NCBI GenBank assembly: GCA_030433135.1 | Contig: JAUILF010000010.1 | Coordinates: 1 to 36,619, forward strand | Source: Bacteroidia bacterium | Lineage (GTDB): Bacteria > Bacteroidota > Bacteroidia > Chitinophagales > Saprospiraceae | Length of the DNA: 36,619 nucleotides | Reading direction: 5' to 3' | Translations under genes and position numbers: made by a program | The notes under the pieces: model-generated | What the model was told of the DNA's origin: nothing | Databases searched by the model: none | Seen by the model: the letters and a program-made list of their open reading frames with translations, nothing else | Shown: in pieces, positions 14,891 through 22,271 of the stretch | Layout: each line of letters opens with the position of its first letter | How positions within the stretch are numbered: position 1 is the first letter of the stretch

Positions 14891-17563
14891 ATGCAGAGTC
14901 AGGACAACAGAGATTCGGCTCCTCCGCGATGGGCTGTAAAGTTGCTCAGGAGAATCATTGACGCATCATTGTTTGATGACATTTACGGAGATCTGTACGA
15001 ACTATATCAAGAAAGAAAGACTCTGCTGGGGACACGTAGAGCGGGGCACCTCTTCATAATAGATGTCCTGGCTTCAATACGCAACTATCAGTTGAGAAGA
15101 AAGAAATATTATTCATCCGGAAATTCAATGGCCATGATTCACAATTATTTCAAGAGTACTTTTCGCAATATTGTCAAAAACAAGACATACTCCGTATTGA
15201 ACATTATGGGCCTGGCCCTGGGTATTGCGGCATGTCTATTTATTCTGCAGTATGTTTCCTACGAACGTAGCTATGACAAGTTTCATGCAAACCATCCGGA
15301 TTTATACCGCGTGCTTTACAAAGTGTATCGCAACGGTGAGCTGAACATAGATTGTGCAGCTGCGGTTCCACGGGTTGGTCCTTTCATGAAGGAAAAAATG
15401 CCTCAGGTCATTGATTACGCCCGGGTGTATCCCATGGGGGGAGTAGTGACCTATGGAGATATTCAGTATCGCGAGGATCGAATGCATATGACTGATCCTT
15501 CTTTTTTGCAGATGTTCACCTTTCCTTTGGTGAAGGGAGATCCGGCATCGGCACTTATTGATCCCAATAAAGTGGTCATTTCTGAGAGTGTCGCTCGAAA
15601 ATATTTTGGGAATGAGGATCCTCTGGGAAAAATACTGGAGGTAGATGGAGAACACCAGGTTGAAGTATCCGGTGTGGCCATGGATGTACCTGATAACTCG
15701 CATTTTAAGTTTGATTTCCTCATTTCTTATGAAACGCTGAATAACCAGACCCGTAATGACGATGGAAGTGCTTCCTCAGAAACTGCCTGGGGTTGGTATG
15801 ATTTTAACACGTATGTATTACTCCAACCGGGATCTGATCCGGCTGTGTTTGACAAGCAATTTGAGGAGTTTCTCTATGAGGAGCGGGGAGAGGATTTTGA
15901 AGAATACAATTTCAAGGCTGAATTTCCATTGCAACCTATTACGGATATTCATTTGTACAGCAATTTATTGCAGGAGTCCGAACCGGAGGAACAGGGTGAC
16001 GGACAAGCTGTATCTTTTTTAACCATCATAGCATTCTTCATTTTATTGATTGCCTGGATAAACTACGTAAATCTCTCGACAGCCAGATCCATTGAACGAG
16101 CCAGGGAGGTTGGTGTGCGAAAGACATTAGGTGCTACTCCAAGGCAGCTGGTATACCAATTTCTGACCGAATCACTGGTGCTCAATCTGATTGCCCTTCT
16201 GATTGCCCTGGGCATTGTCGTCATTGGTATACAATCCTTCAATCAGCTGACGGCGTCGTCACTTGATCTCGCATTCCTGTCAGACCCCTTCTTTTGGCTG
16301 GTGATTTTGGCTGTGCTTATCATAGGATCTATTATATCCGGCCTTTACCCGGCTTTTGTACTGTCGTCATTCAAGCCTGTTTCCGTATTCAGTGGACAAT
16401 TGTCTATGGGAACTTCAGGTAATGGGATGAGGCGTGCGTTGGTGGTGTTTCAATTTGCGGCATCGGTGACGCTGATTGCCAGTACCATTATCGTGTATCA
16501 GCAGTTAGCGCATATGCGCAACATTGATTTGGGGTTTGATATGACAGAAACCCTTGTTGTCGAAGGACCTGCCGTGTTCGGGATTGATTCACTATTTGCG
16601 TCAACAAGTAAGAGTTTCAAACACGAACTGCTCCAGCATCCGGGGATATCTTCCGTAACCTCTGCCTCCAATGTGCCGGGAGATGAGATATTCTGGACAA
16701 ACGGTATTAAGCGAGAAGAGGAGCCGGATGACCAGTTTACTACCATTTATAATGTGGGAGTGGATTACGAATACTTTCCAACTTATGATATTGACATCAT
16801 TGCCGGAAGAAATTATTTAGAAAGTCACTCAACGGACACAGGATCCCTGGTGCTTAACGAAGCCGCTATCAAGATGCTGGGGTTTCCATCTGCTGATGAA
16901 GCAATCGACCAAAGAGTAACCTTTTGGGGCAGGCCAAAGTCTATCATTGGTGTTGTTGATAATTATAACCAGATGTCTGCCAAGACCCAGGTCGCACCCA
17001 TAGCTTTTCCATTGGCCACACGTGCAGCCCGTTTTTATACCATTAAGATGGATGGCGAAGACTATCAGTCTGCATTTAACAGTGCTCAAAGCACGTACGA
17101 AGCCTTTTTTCCAGGCAATCCTTTTGATTATTTTTTTCTTGATGATTTTTTCAATCGGCAATATGAAAATGACAGGACATTTAGCCGGGTTTTTATTTTG
17201 TTTGCCATTTTCGCCATTCTGGTTGCTTGCCTTGGACTTTTTGGCTTGTCAAGCTTTACGGTATTGAAGCGGAGTAAGGAAATAGGCATCAGGAAAGTAT
17301 TGGGTGCCGGAGTCTCAAGTATAGTGCAATTGCTTTCAAGAGAATTTATCATGCTGATCATTGTGGCAAATCTGGTTGCATGGCCGGTTACCTATTTTCT
17401 GATGAGTCGTTGGCTGGAAAATTATGCAACGCGGATTACTCCCGGGGTTTCAGTATTTATAATATCCGGAGTCCTCGTCCTGGTCATTGCCATGCTGACC
17501 GTCAGTCAGAAAATTATTTCGACAGCATTAACTAATCCGGTAGAGGCGATCAGGGATGAGTGA
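14891..17563 (+). CDS. MacB/FtsX-type ABC transporter permease with PadR-linked prefix domain
   Basis: An 890-residue permease. ATG 14891 lies 2 bp after the PadR stop and is preferred over 14849, which would overlap PadR by 40 bp. The cytoplasmic prefix PPRWAVKLLRRIIDASLFDD, with IYGDLYELYQERK, is the permease prefix domain seen in PadR-linked permeases. It is followed by a helix (NIMGLALGIAACLFILQYVS), a MacB periplasmic domain, an FtsX block with RAREVGVRKTLGATPRQLVYQ, a second periplasmic domain, and a second FtsX block with RSKEIGIRKVLGAGVSSIVQL; it ends in NPVEAIRDE. It belongs to the duplicated orphan permeases without their own ATPase. It is paralogous to the 11168-13525 gene on the other side of the divergent promoter. 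Confidence 0.92.
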   Translation: MQSQDNRDSAPPRWAVKLLRRIIDASLFDDIYGDLYELYQERKTLLGTRRAGHLFIIDVLASIRNYQLRRKKYYSSGNSMAMIHNYFKSTFRNIVKNKTYSVLNIMGLALGIAACLFILQYVSYERSYDKFHANHPDLYRVLYKVYRNGELNIDCAAAVPRVGPFMKEKMPQVIDYARVYPMGGVVTYGDIQYREDRMHMTDPSFLQMFTFPLVKGDPASALIDPNKVVISESVARKYFGNEDPLGKILEVDGEHQVEVSGVAMDVPDNSHFKFDFLISYETLNNQTRNDDGSASSETAWGWYDFNTYVLLQPGSDPAVFDKQFEEFLYEERGEDFEEYNFKAEFPLQPITDIHLYSNLLQESEPEEQGDGQAVSFLTIIAFFILLIAWINYVNLSTARSIERAREVGVRKTLGATPRQLVYQFLTESLVLNLIALLIALGIVVIGIQSFNQLTASSLDLAFLSDPFFWLVILAVLIIGSIISGLYPAFVLSSFKPVSVFSGQLSMGTSGNGMRRALVVFQFAASVTLIASTIIVYQQLAHMRNIDLGFDMTETLVVEGPAVFGIDSLFASTSKSFKHELLQHPGISSVTSASNVPGDEIFWTNGIKREEEPDDQFTTIYNVGVDYEYFPTYDIDIIAGRNYLESHSTDTGSLVLNEAAIKMLGFPSADEAIDQRVTFWGRPKSIIGVVDNYNQMSAKTQVAPIAFPLATRAARFYTIKMDGEDYQSAFNSAQSTYEAFFPGNPFDYFFLDDFFNRQYENDRTFSRVFILFAIFAILVACLGLFGLSSFTVLKRSKEIGIRKVLGAGVSSIVQLLSREFIMLIIVANLVAWPVTYFLMSRWLENYATRITPGVSVFIISGVLVLVIAMLTVSQKIISTALTNPVEAIRDE

Positions 17564-17569
17564 GTACTT

Positions 17570-18004
17570 TCAATTCTCTTCAGGTACACTATTCACAAAG
17601 CCCGTCCTGTTCAGATAGAGATAGATGGTCACTATTCCCAAAATTGAAGCAACCAGGTCATAAGGGTCATAAATATTATTACCTCCCAGGTTATGAAATC
17701 TAAGTTCCTGAGACAAGGTATAAAGGGCAGTAAACAGAGCAGCTACTAAGTAAACTTTTCCAGACTCTATTTTTTTGAAAATTTTATTTCGGTATTGCTT
17801 TGCCCGGAAGAGGATCCCAGTGACAACAAGCATACCCATGACAGCTTCGGCGAAATTGGGAAAGGACAAAACCAGGTGCCTGATTACAGAGGGAAAGTCA
17901 CCAGCCAAAATGTATGGTCTAAATACGAATTTATTGAGCACAAAGAGGACAAAAGCCCCGAGGAAGATGTAGATGATTTGTTTTCTAAGATTTGACACAT
18001 ACAA
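17570..18004 (-). CDS. small membrane protein, VanZ-like
   Basis: A 144-residue protein with four predicted transmembrane segments: IIYIFLGAFVLFVLNKFVF, NFAEAVMGMLVVTGILF, VYLVAALFTALYTLSQEL and DLVASILGIVTIYLYL. The order of a helix ending in SQELR, a short loop, then YDPYDLVASILG is reminiscent of VanZ-like proteins, where E/Q-R and D-N/S-G residues are conserved. Assignment is tentative. The gene is co-directional with marC, 48 bp downstream, and ends 6 bp from the convergent permease gene. Function is unknown. Confidence 0.7.
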   Translation of the reverse strand: MYVSNLRKQIIYIFLGAFVLFVLNKFVFRPYILAGDFPSVIRHLVLSFPNFAEAVMGMLVVTGILFRAKQYRNKIFKKIESGKVYLVAALFTALYTLSQELRFHNLGGNNIYDPYDLVASILGIVTIYLYLNRTGFVNSVPEEN

Positions 18005-18052
18005 TTTTTACCAATAAAATCCGGAAGATTTCGAGTAAATTATTATACCTGG

Positions 18053-18676
18053 TCAGAGATCCAGACCAAAAGCGAGTTTCACCCCTTCTATTGCCATGCC
18101 GGTTCCGATGATGGCAAGGATGAGTCCCATGATTTTACTAATGACAACGATGAGATTATTTCCAATTTTATTCACAATCCTATCACTTATTTCAAATGCC
18201 ATGTAAGTCAGCACGGACATCAAAAAGAAAACCAGCAGGACAATTCCCATTTTGATGTTTCCTGCATCGGTTACATAATTCATCGCTGTGACGATAGTAC
18301 CTGGTCCTGCAAGGATGGGTATGGCGAGTGGTGAAATAGCGATGGTCTCATCTGGCTCGATGTTTTCCTGGTTTTGCACCTGCGATGTTTTCGAAAGCAA
18401 CATTTCAAATCCAATGAAGAATATCAGGATTCCTCCGGTGAGCTTGAAAGCTGGGATGGTAATACCAAACAGGTCAAAGATATATTTGCCCATGATCACA
18501 AAAACAGCCACGATGATAAAGGCTGTCACTGTCGCTTTTTTAGCAATCCGTTGTTTAGATGCTTTTGGCTTTCCTTCTACGAGCCCCAGAAATATGGGCA
18601 CATTGGCCACAGGATTCATGATAGCAAAAAAGCCTGTGAATACCGATAGAGAAAAGGTTAGATACTCTGATGTCAT
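18053..18676 (-). CDS. MarC family integral membrane protein
   Basis: A 207-residue protein with six transmembrane helices, the normal length for the MarC/UPF0056 family. The start MTSEYLTFSLSVFTGFFAIMNPVANVPIFL contains the conserved FxxMNPxxxxPIF motif. KLTGGILIFFIGFEMLLSK and SPLAIPILAGPGTIVTAMNY are the other two signatures, and GNNLIVVISKIMGLILAIIG the last helical pair. MarC was once linked to multidrug resistance but that role was not confirmed; the transported compound is unknown. It shares a divergent promoter region with the NTF2-like gene and may be cotranscribed with the VanZ-like gene downstream. Confidence 0.93.
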   Translation of the reverse strand: MTSEYLTFSLSVFTGFFAIMNPVANVPIFLGLVEGKPKASKQRIAKKATVTAFIIVAVFVIMGKYIFDLFGITIPAFKLTGGILIFFIGFEMLLSKTSQVQNQENIEPDETIAISPLAIPILAGPGTIVTAMNYVTDAGNIKMGIVLLVFFLMSVLTYMAFEISDRIVNKIGNNLIVVISKIMGLILAIIGTGMAIEGVKLAFGLDL

Positions 18677-18732
18677 TAAGAGGCAACGATATTATTCAAG
18701 AGCGCCAAGGTACAAAAAGCATGATTAAGCTC

Positions 18733-18768
18733 TTTGTCTTCATCACTCGCAGATTGCCATTATATTTT
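18733..18768 (+). promoter_or_regulatory. possible promoter of the NTF2-like gene
   Basis: TTTG at 18733-18736 and TATATTTT at 18761-18768 (7 of 8 to TAnnTTTG) are separated by 24 bp. A start of transcription near 18775 would leave ATG 18799, the signal-peptide start, with a short leader. Confidence 0.35.
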
Positions 18769-18798
18769 ACTTACATTGGAATGCTAAAATTGAATACT

Positions 18799-19215
18799 AT
18801 GAAGGAAATATTGATGGGGGTTTTATGCCTCTTGCTTATCTCTGCAAATGCACAGGACAAAAAGGATGCTCTGAAGGAATCCATCGACCAATTGCATAAA
18901 GCTATGCTGGATGCGGATGAATCAGCTCTGGTTAATCTGACGATTGCCGAATTGACCTATGGACATTCCGGAGGCCTGATCGAAGACAAGAATGCTTTTG
19001 TAGAAAACCTCGTGAGTGGTAATGCGGACTTCGAAACTATGGATATATCCGACCTGGTTATGACTCTCAAGGAGGATGTAGCCTGGGCCCGATGTGTCAT
19101 GGACGCCAGTGTAGTCGATGGTGGAGAAAGAAAATCCGTCGTGTTGAAGATCCTGTATGTCTGGACTCTTGATGACGGTGACTGGAAGCTGTTGGCCAGG
19201 CAGGCGGTGAAGTAG
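18799..19215 (+). CDS. secreted nuclear transport factor 2-like (DUF4440/SnoaL-type) protein
   Basis: A 138-residue protein. The chosen start gives the signal peptide MKEILMGVLCLLLISANAQ; in-frame ATGs at 18781 and 18670 would add residues before it. The mature part is a compact NTF2-like cone fold: LKESIDQLHKAMLDADESAL, then LTYGHSGGLIEDKNAFVENL, a strand pair, and the terminal LYVWTLDDGDWKLLARQAVK. The pattern D.D...L..L.......YGHSGG....K..F is seen in Bacteroidota DUF4440-like proteins. Catalytic function is unknown. It is a single gene, divergent from marC. Confidence 0.85.
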   Translation: MKEILMGVLCLLLISANAQDKKDALKESIDQLHKAMLDADESALVNLTIAELTYGHSGGLIEDKNAFVENLVSGNADFETMDISDLVMTLKEDVAWARCVMDASVVDGGERKSVVLKILYVWTLDDGDWKLLARQAVK

Positions 19216-19220
19216 CAAAA

Positions 19221-19278
19221 GGTGTTGTGGTGCTTTGGTATTGTGGTCTTTTGGTATTGTGGTATTGTGGTATTGTGG
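19221..19278. repeat. short tandem repeat of GGTATTGT
   Basis: Three perfect adjacent copies of GGTATTGT (19253-19276) are preceded by another at 19237-19244 and diverged versions back to 19221. It lies between the NTF2-like gene and the antitoxin gene and is probably prone to slippage. No coding sense is evident on either strand. Confidence 0.85.
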
Positions 19279-19335
19279 GGCTGGTATTACACCCACCATT
19301 GAGTTTCAATTTATTTATCAATCCGGTAACTACTC

Positions 19336-19366
19336 TTGATCTGATGACCATATTGTGTTATCTTGA
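19336..19366 (+). promoter_or_regulatory. possible promoter of the ParD-like gene
   Basis: TTG at 19336-19338 and TATCTTGA at 19359-19366, a partial fit to TAnnTTTG, are 20 bp apart, a spacing normal for Bacteroidota. The ATG follows at 19393. Confidence 0.3.
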
Positions 19367-19392
19367 TTCATAAGTAATAACATTGATGCAAC

Positions 19393-19635
19393 ATGACAGT
19401 GGTTCGTAAATCAATAACTTTCACAAAGCAGCAGGACGCCTGGATAAAACAGCAGATTGAGAAAGGTGATTTCACAAATGACAGTGAGTACATCCGGGAT
19501 CTTGTGCGTAAAGATCAGGCGAGGTACAGGCAAAGAAACCTGATCGATGCTCAACTCTGGGAAGGCATGGCTAGTGGCCTAAGTGACAAAAGCGTTGAAG
19601 ATATTTGGAATAAAGCGGAAGTGAATATGCCCTAA
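19393..19635 (+). CDS. ParD-like ribbon-helix-helix antitoxin, without an adjacent toxin
   Basis: An 80-residue protein of the ParD / CC2985 type II antitoxin family. The N-terminal strand VVRKSITFTKQQDAWIKQQI and the helix-helix part GDFTNDSEYIRDLVRKDQ are the RHH DNA-binding domain; the C-terminal tail with LIDAQLWEGMASGLSDKS is the toxin-binding part (usually a short peptide such as L..GL.SG.S). ParE normally follows within a few bases, but here the gene ends by overlapping the convergent 19632 gene by 4 nt, and no ParE-like sequence is present on either side. It may be a solitary antitoxin or act with a toxin elsewhere. Confidence 0.88.
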   Translation: MTVVRKSITFTKQQDAWIKQQIEKGDFTNDSEYIRDLVRKDQARYRQRNLIDAQLWEGMASGLSDKSVEDIWNKAEVNMP

Positions 19636-20429
19636 TCATCACCGATTGGCGACCTAAAATCCGGAATAGAAAGTTGTGAGTGATCCTGGACAATTTCCAA
19701 CATCTGGCTTGCGAGGGGTTTAAGGTGATTTGGATAATAGTGTATGTCAGCAAATAATTGCTGCGCAAGGGAAAAACGAAGGTCACCTGTTTTTACTTCT
19801 GATTGAAGAAAAGTATTGAGCAATAGTTCAAACCTTTGACTCAACATCTCTGTAGCTAGTTGGCTGTAGGCCCTGACTTTTTCCTTATCCTCATCCCAGG
19901 CCATTTGATAACCCCTACCATCCCATTTCCAAAGTTCGATGGCATCGACAGTAACCAAACCACCCCGGTGAAATTTGTGATTGGCAGGGTACAGTTGTTC
20001 TATCGTTCTCATGATCTGTAATATGGCTCTTCTAAACATCACAACTTTGATCCGAGTAAAGAAGGTATGTGCCGTTTCTTCGAGTCTTTTATAACCATAA
20101 ATATTAAACAAGCTGGTACGGTAATCGATCTTTCCGGTATAGTTTACTAACTCCAGTTCTATCATCAATTGAAATAGATCAGGTAGTAACTCATCTGGCA
20201 GTACTTCAACCACCTGAATCAGATGTGGCACAAACCACCTATCGACCGGGTCTCCAAGGTAGGATTTGATCAGGACTACCGATCCTGGGTCTTCGAGGAT
20301 TCCCTGATTTGACTCCCTAAACTCCCTAAAAACATCCCTCACTCTTTGACCACTGCGCAGCCAGGTAAATAGCCCAGGATTTTCATCGTAGTAGTTCTTT
20401 ACTCTGGTTATTTCAATCAAGGTAGACAT
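19632..20429 (-). CDS. hypothetical protein, 265 residues
   Basis: An unrecognised soluble protein, rich in Leu, Arg and aromatic residues and mostly helical, without signal peptide or membrane segments. Notable parts are RVRDVFREFRESNQGILEDP, DELLPDLFQLMIELELVNYT, KVVMFRRAILQIMRTIEQLY, ELWKWDGRGYQMAW, and AYSQLATEMLSQRFELLLNT. No catalytic motif is visible. Its stop codon (TAG) shares the bases CTAA with the TAA stop of the ParD-like gene on the other strand. A short open frame upstream overlaps its start by 13 nt, so the two may form a transcription unit. Real-gene status is supported by length and codon bias; function is unknown. Confidence 0.7.
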   Translation of the reverse strand: MSTLIEITRVKNYYDENPGLFTWLRSGQRVRDVFREFRESNQGILEDPGSVVLIKSYLGDPVDRWFVPHLIQVVEVLPDELLPDLFQLMIELELVNYTGKIDYRTSLFNIYGYKRLEETAHTFFTRIKVVMFRRAILQIMRTIEQLYPANHKFHRGGLVTVDAIELWKWDGRGYQMAWDEDKEKVRAYSQLATEMLSQRFELLLNTFLQSEVKTGDLRFSLAQQLFADIHYYPNHLKPLASQMLEIVQDHSQLSIPDFRSPIGDD

Positions 20430-20644
20430 TGACTGATATTTTGATTGAACGAAAGTGTTGGTCTCGTACTTAGATGAGTACTGCCAAAATATGTATTAAA
20501 ACTATTCCATCCTGTCGCACCTTCATACCAATGAGAAAAGTTATCTTGTATCCAATCATTCCATAGACCAGCTGCCTTGGTTTTGATATGGAAATCGGTG
20601 GGGCAATCAATGTTCTTAAAATAGTTCACAAGTTCGACACGCAC
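20417..20644 (-). CDS. small hypothetical protein or gene remnant without an ATG start
   Basis: A 75-codon frame starting at GTG 20644 and ending inside the start of the 19632 gene. The same frame stays open 34 codons further upstream, to a stop at 20747-20749, with sequence of protein-like character (TSFLHGYHEQNTAQFLSKAL), but contains no ATG. The next part, VELVNYFKNIDCPTDFHIKT and WIQDNFSHWYEGATGWNSF, also looks coding. Either the start is GTG, unusual in this set, or the gene lost its 5' end by mutation. No family is recognised. Confidence 0.4.
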   Translation of the reverse strand: MRVELVNYFKNIDCPTDFHIKTKAAGLWNDWIQDNFSHWYEGATGWNSFNTYFGSTHLSTRPTLSFNQNISQCLP

Positions 20645-20954
20645 ATATTGCAGGGCTTTGGAGAGAAATTGAGCTGTATTTTGCTCGTGGTAACCATGAA
20701 GAAATGAAGTAGTATTTCTCGTCTCATGTTTAAACTCAACTTCAAGTTAGTAATTTGTGGAACAGGGCCACAATTGGATAAAGCCACCTGCTTTAATTCT
20801 ATCCTAGCAACCCTATTGTTATATTATGAAATTTAGTTGTAAAAGTTGTAGCGTATTAGCTAAATATTGTTTACTGTGGACATTTTTATATCTAATACCA
20901 TAATGCCTTGCCTTTTTCTATGATATCTCAAGGTTCCCGTGATTTTTTTTGTGA
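20645..20954. other. intergenic region, AT-rich, no gene assigned
   Basis: The first 100 bases hold the upstream extension of the frame ending at 20417. From 20750 to 20954 the sequence is AT-rich with no open frame of note and no clear promoter or terminator. Confidence 0.5.
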
Positions 20955-22121
20955 TCAAAACCTAAGCCCCTCAGTTTTATCCAATCTGGCAATAATACCC
21001 CAGCCGTAGAAATAATTGGCCACCGCTATCAGGATCTCATTTTCTCCGACTTGCAGTGGTAGACTCACGGTACTGTTTTCGATGGTGCATCGGCTTCGCG
21101 GGTACTTGGAGGAAGGAGTGCCGTAGTAATTCTTATCAACATGCAGTATTTGTCCATTGATGAATACCCATACTTCATCGCTAAAGCCCAGACTTAATTC
21201 CCGAATTTGATCCTGATCTGACTGAATGGTAGTTCGTAACATCGCTAGCCGACGCTGATCTCTTTCTCCGGCACCAAACAGTCGGCTCAGATTGACCAGG
21301 GCTCTTCTTTCTGCTTCAATATCCTGCCAGGCAGCACTGCTATCAGGTAAGTCGGATTCAATTGGATCACCGTACATGGTGGGTACCGCAAACACCAGGT
21401 CGCGGCCAAAGGGGAAATCTACGGGCTCAAGTACTTGCCAATTTCTTAAATAGCGAGGGTCTGTGGCTGTCACATCATAACCAACTGTCGCCGGTAAGTC
21501 ATCGGTGGCATTGGGAGTAATGCTAAAGTTTGCATAGATGACATTACCATTGAGTGCAATAGTACCCTGGGGACTTCCGGATTCCAGACATGGTACATGT
21601 AGTGACGGAGTTTCCATGTCATTCACATAAACGTTCATTTGCAGTCCGGAAACTTCAAGTTTGATATGGTTCCATCCTTCCTGAAAGATCGTAGCACCTG
21701 CCTGGTATTCATCGGATAGATCCCACATACTGATACCATCAATGACGGCAGCATACTGCAGTGTTGTCCTGATTGCAGGAGTTACAGGCCCAAATGATCG
21801 AATGTAAACGTTTTCTGCTATGTTCTTTTCAATGTCAGTTCTGAAAACGATCCCGGGAAACCCACTACCTACAAATTCTGCATCAAATTCAATGGTCCCA
21901 TCCTCGAAAATATGATCCTTCAGGTCGATTTGATAACCCCCACCATTTTTGCCCCTGACCGCTTTGACCGACCGGTGATTGGTAAACTCAACGGTGGATG
22001 AATCGTGTTCCCAGTAGGATGGTTCCATCGGAATCTGAATGGTCTGTGCTTCGGGGAAACCTAAGATGGTGAAGGTGAAAAGTAGTACAAGTATTGAGTG
22101 CGCTGAATCTTTGAATTTCAT
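20955..22121 (-). CDS. secreted protein with concanavalin-like (LamG/DUF1080-type) domain
   Basis: A 388-residue exported protein. ATG 22121 is chosen because it starts the signal peptide MKFKDSAHSILVLLFTFTIL; the longer frame to 22211 adds 30 unrelated residues. The N-terminal half (about residues 30-210) is a jelly-roll of the 3-keto-disaccharide hydrolase / LamG type, with EDGTIEFDAEFVGSGFPGIV, ENVYIRSFGPVTPA, EGWNHIKLEVSGLQMNVYVN and GTIALNGNVIYANFSI. The C-terminal half ends in another beta-rich module with GFSDEVWVFINGQILHVDKN and VGENEILIAVANYFYGWG, like carbohydrate-binding galactose-binding-type domains. No catalytic residue can be assigned. The gene is divergent from the membrane-anchored regulator-like gene at 22272, which carries a similar domain. 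Confidence 0.8.
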   Translation of the reverse strand: MKFKDSAHSILVLLFTFTILGFPEAQTIQIPMEPSYWEHDSSTVEFTNHRSVKAVRGKNGGGYQIDLKDHIFEDGTIEFDAEFVGSGFPGIVFRTDIEKNIAENVYIRSFGPVTPAIRTTLQYAAVIDGISMWDLSDEYQAGATIFQEGWNHIKLEVSGLQMNVYVNDMETPSLHVPCLESGSPQGTIALNGNVIYANFSITPNATDDLPATVGYDVTATDPRYLRNWQVLEPVDFPFGRDLVFAVPTMYGDPIESDLPDSSAAWQDIEAERRALVNLSRLFGAGERDQRRLAMLRTTIQSDQDQIRELSLGFSDEVWVFINGQILHVDKNYYGTPSSKYPRSRCTIENSTVSLPLQVGENEILIAVANYFYGWGIIARLDKTEGLRF

Positions 22122-22271
22122 ATTGATATATTTACTGTTTGAATAGTCTCTGCACGAAATAAAGGGATCGGTCATTGGATGGAAAGTTTGTATCCGTTCA
22201 ATCCTGACCAATTCTGTTCAAGATGGTTTTATCCCTCTTGGATCTGTTTATCTCTAGGCACTATATAAGTC
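22122..22271. promoter_or_regulatory. shared divergent promoter region
   Basis: The 150 bp between the two starts must hold promoters for both the secreted protein (minus) and the regulator-like protein (plus). No convincing TAnnTTTG box could be fixed on either strand; TACTGTTTG near 22132-22140 is one base off in spacing. Confidence 0.3.
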
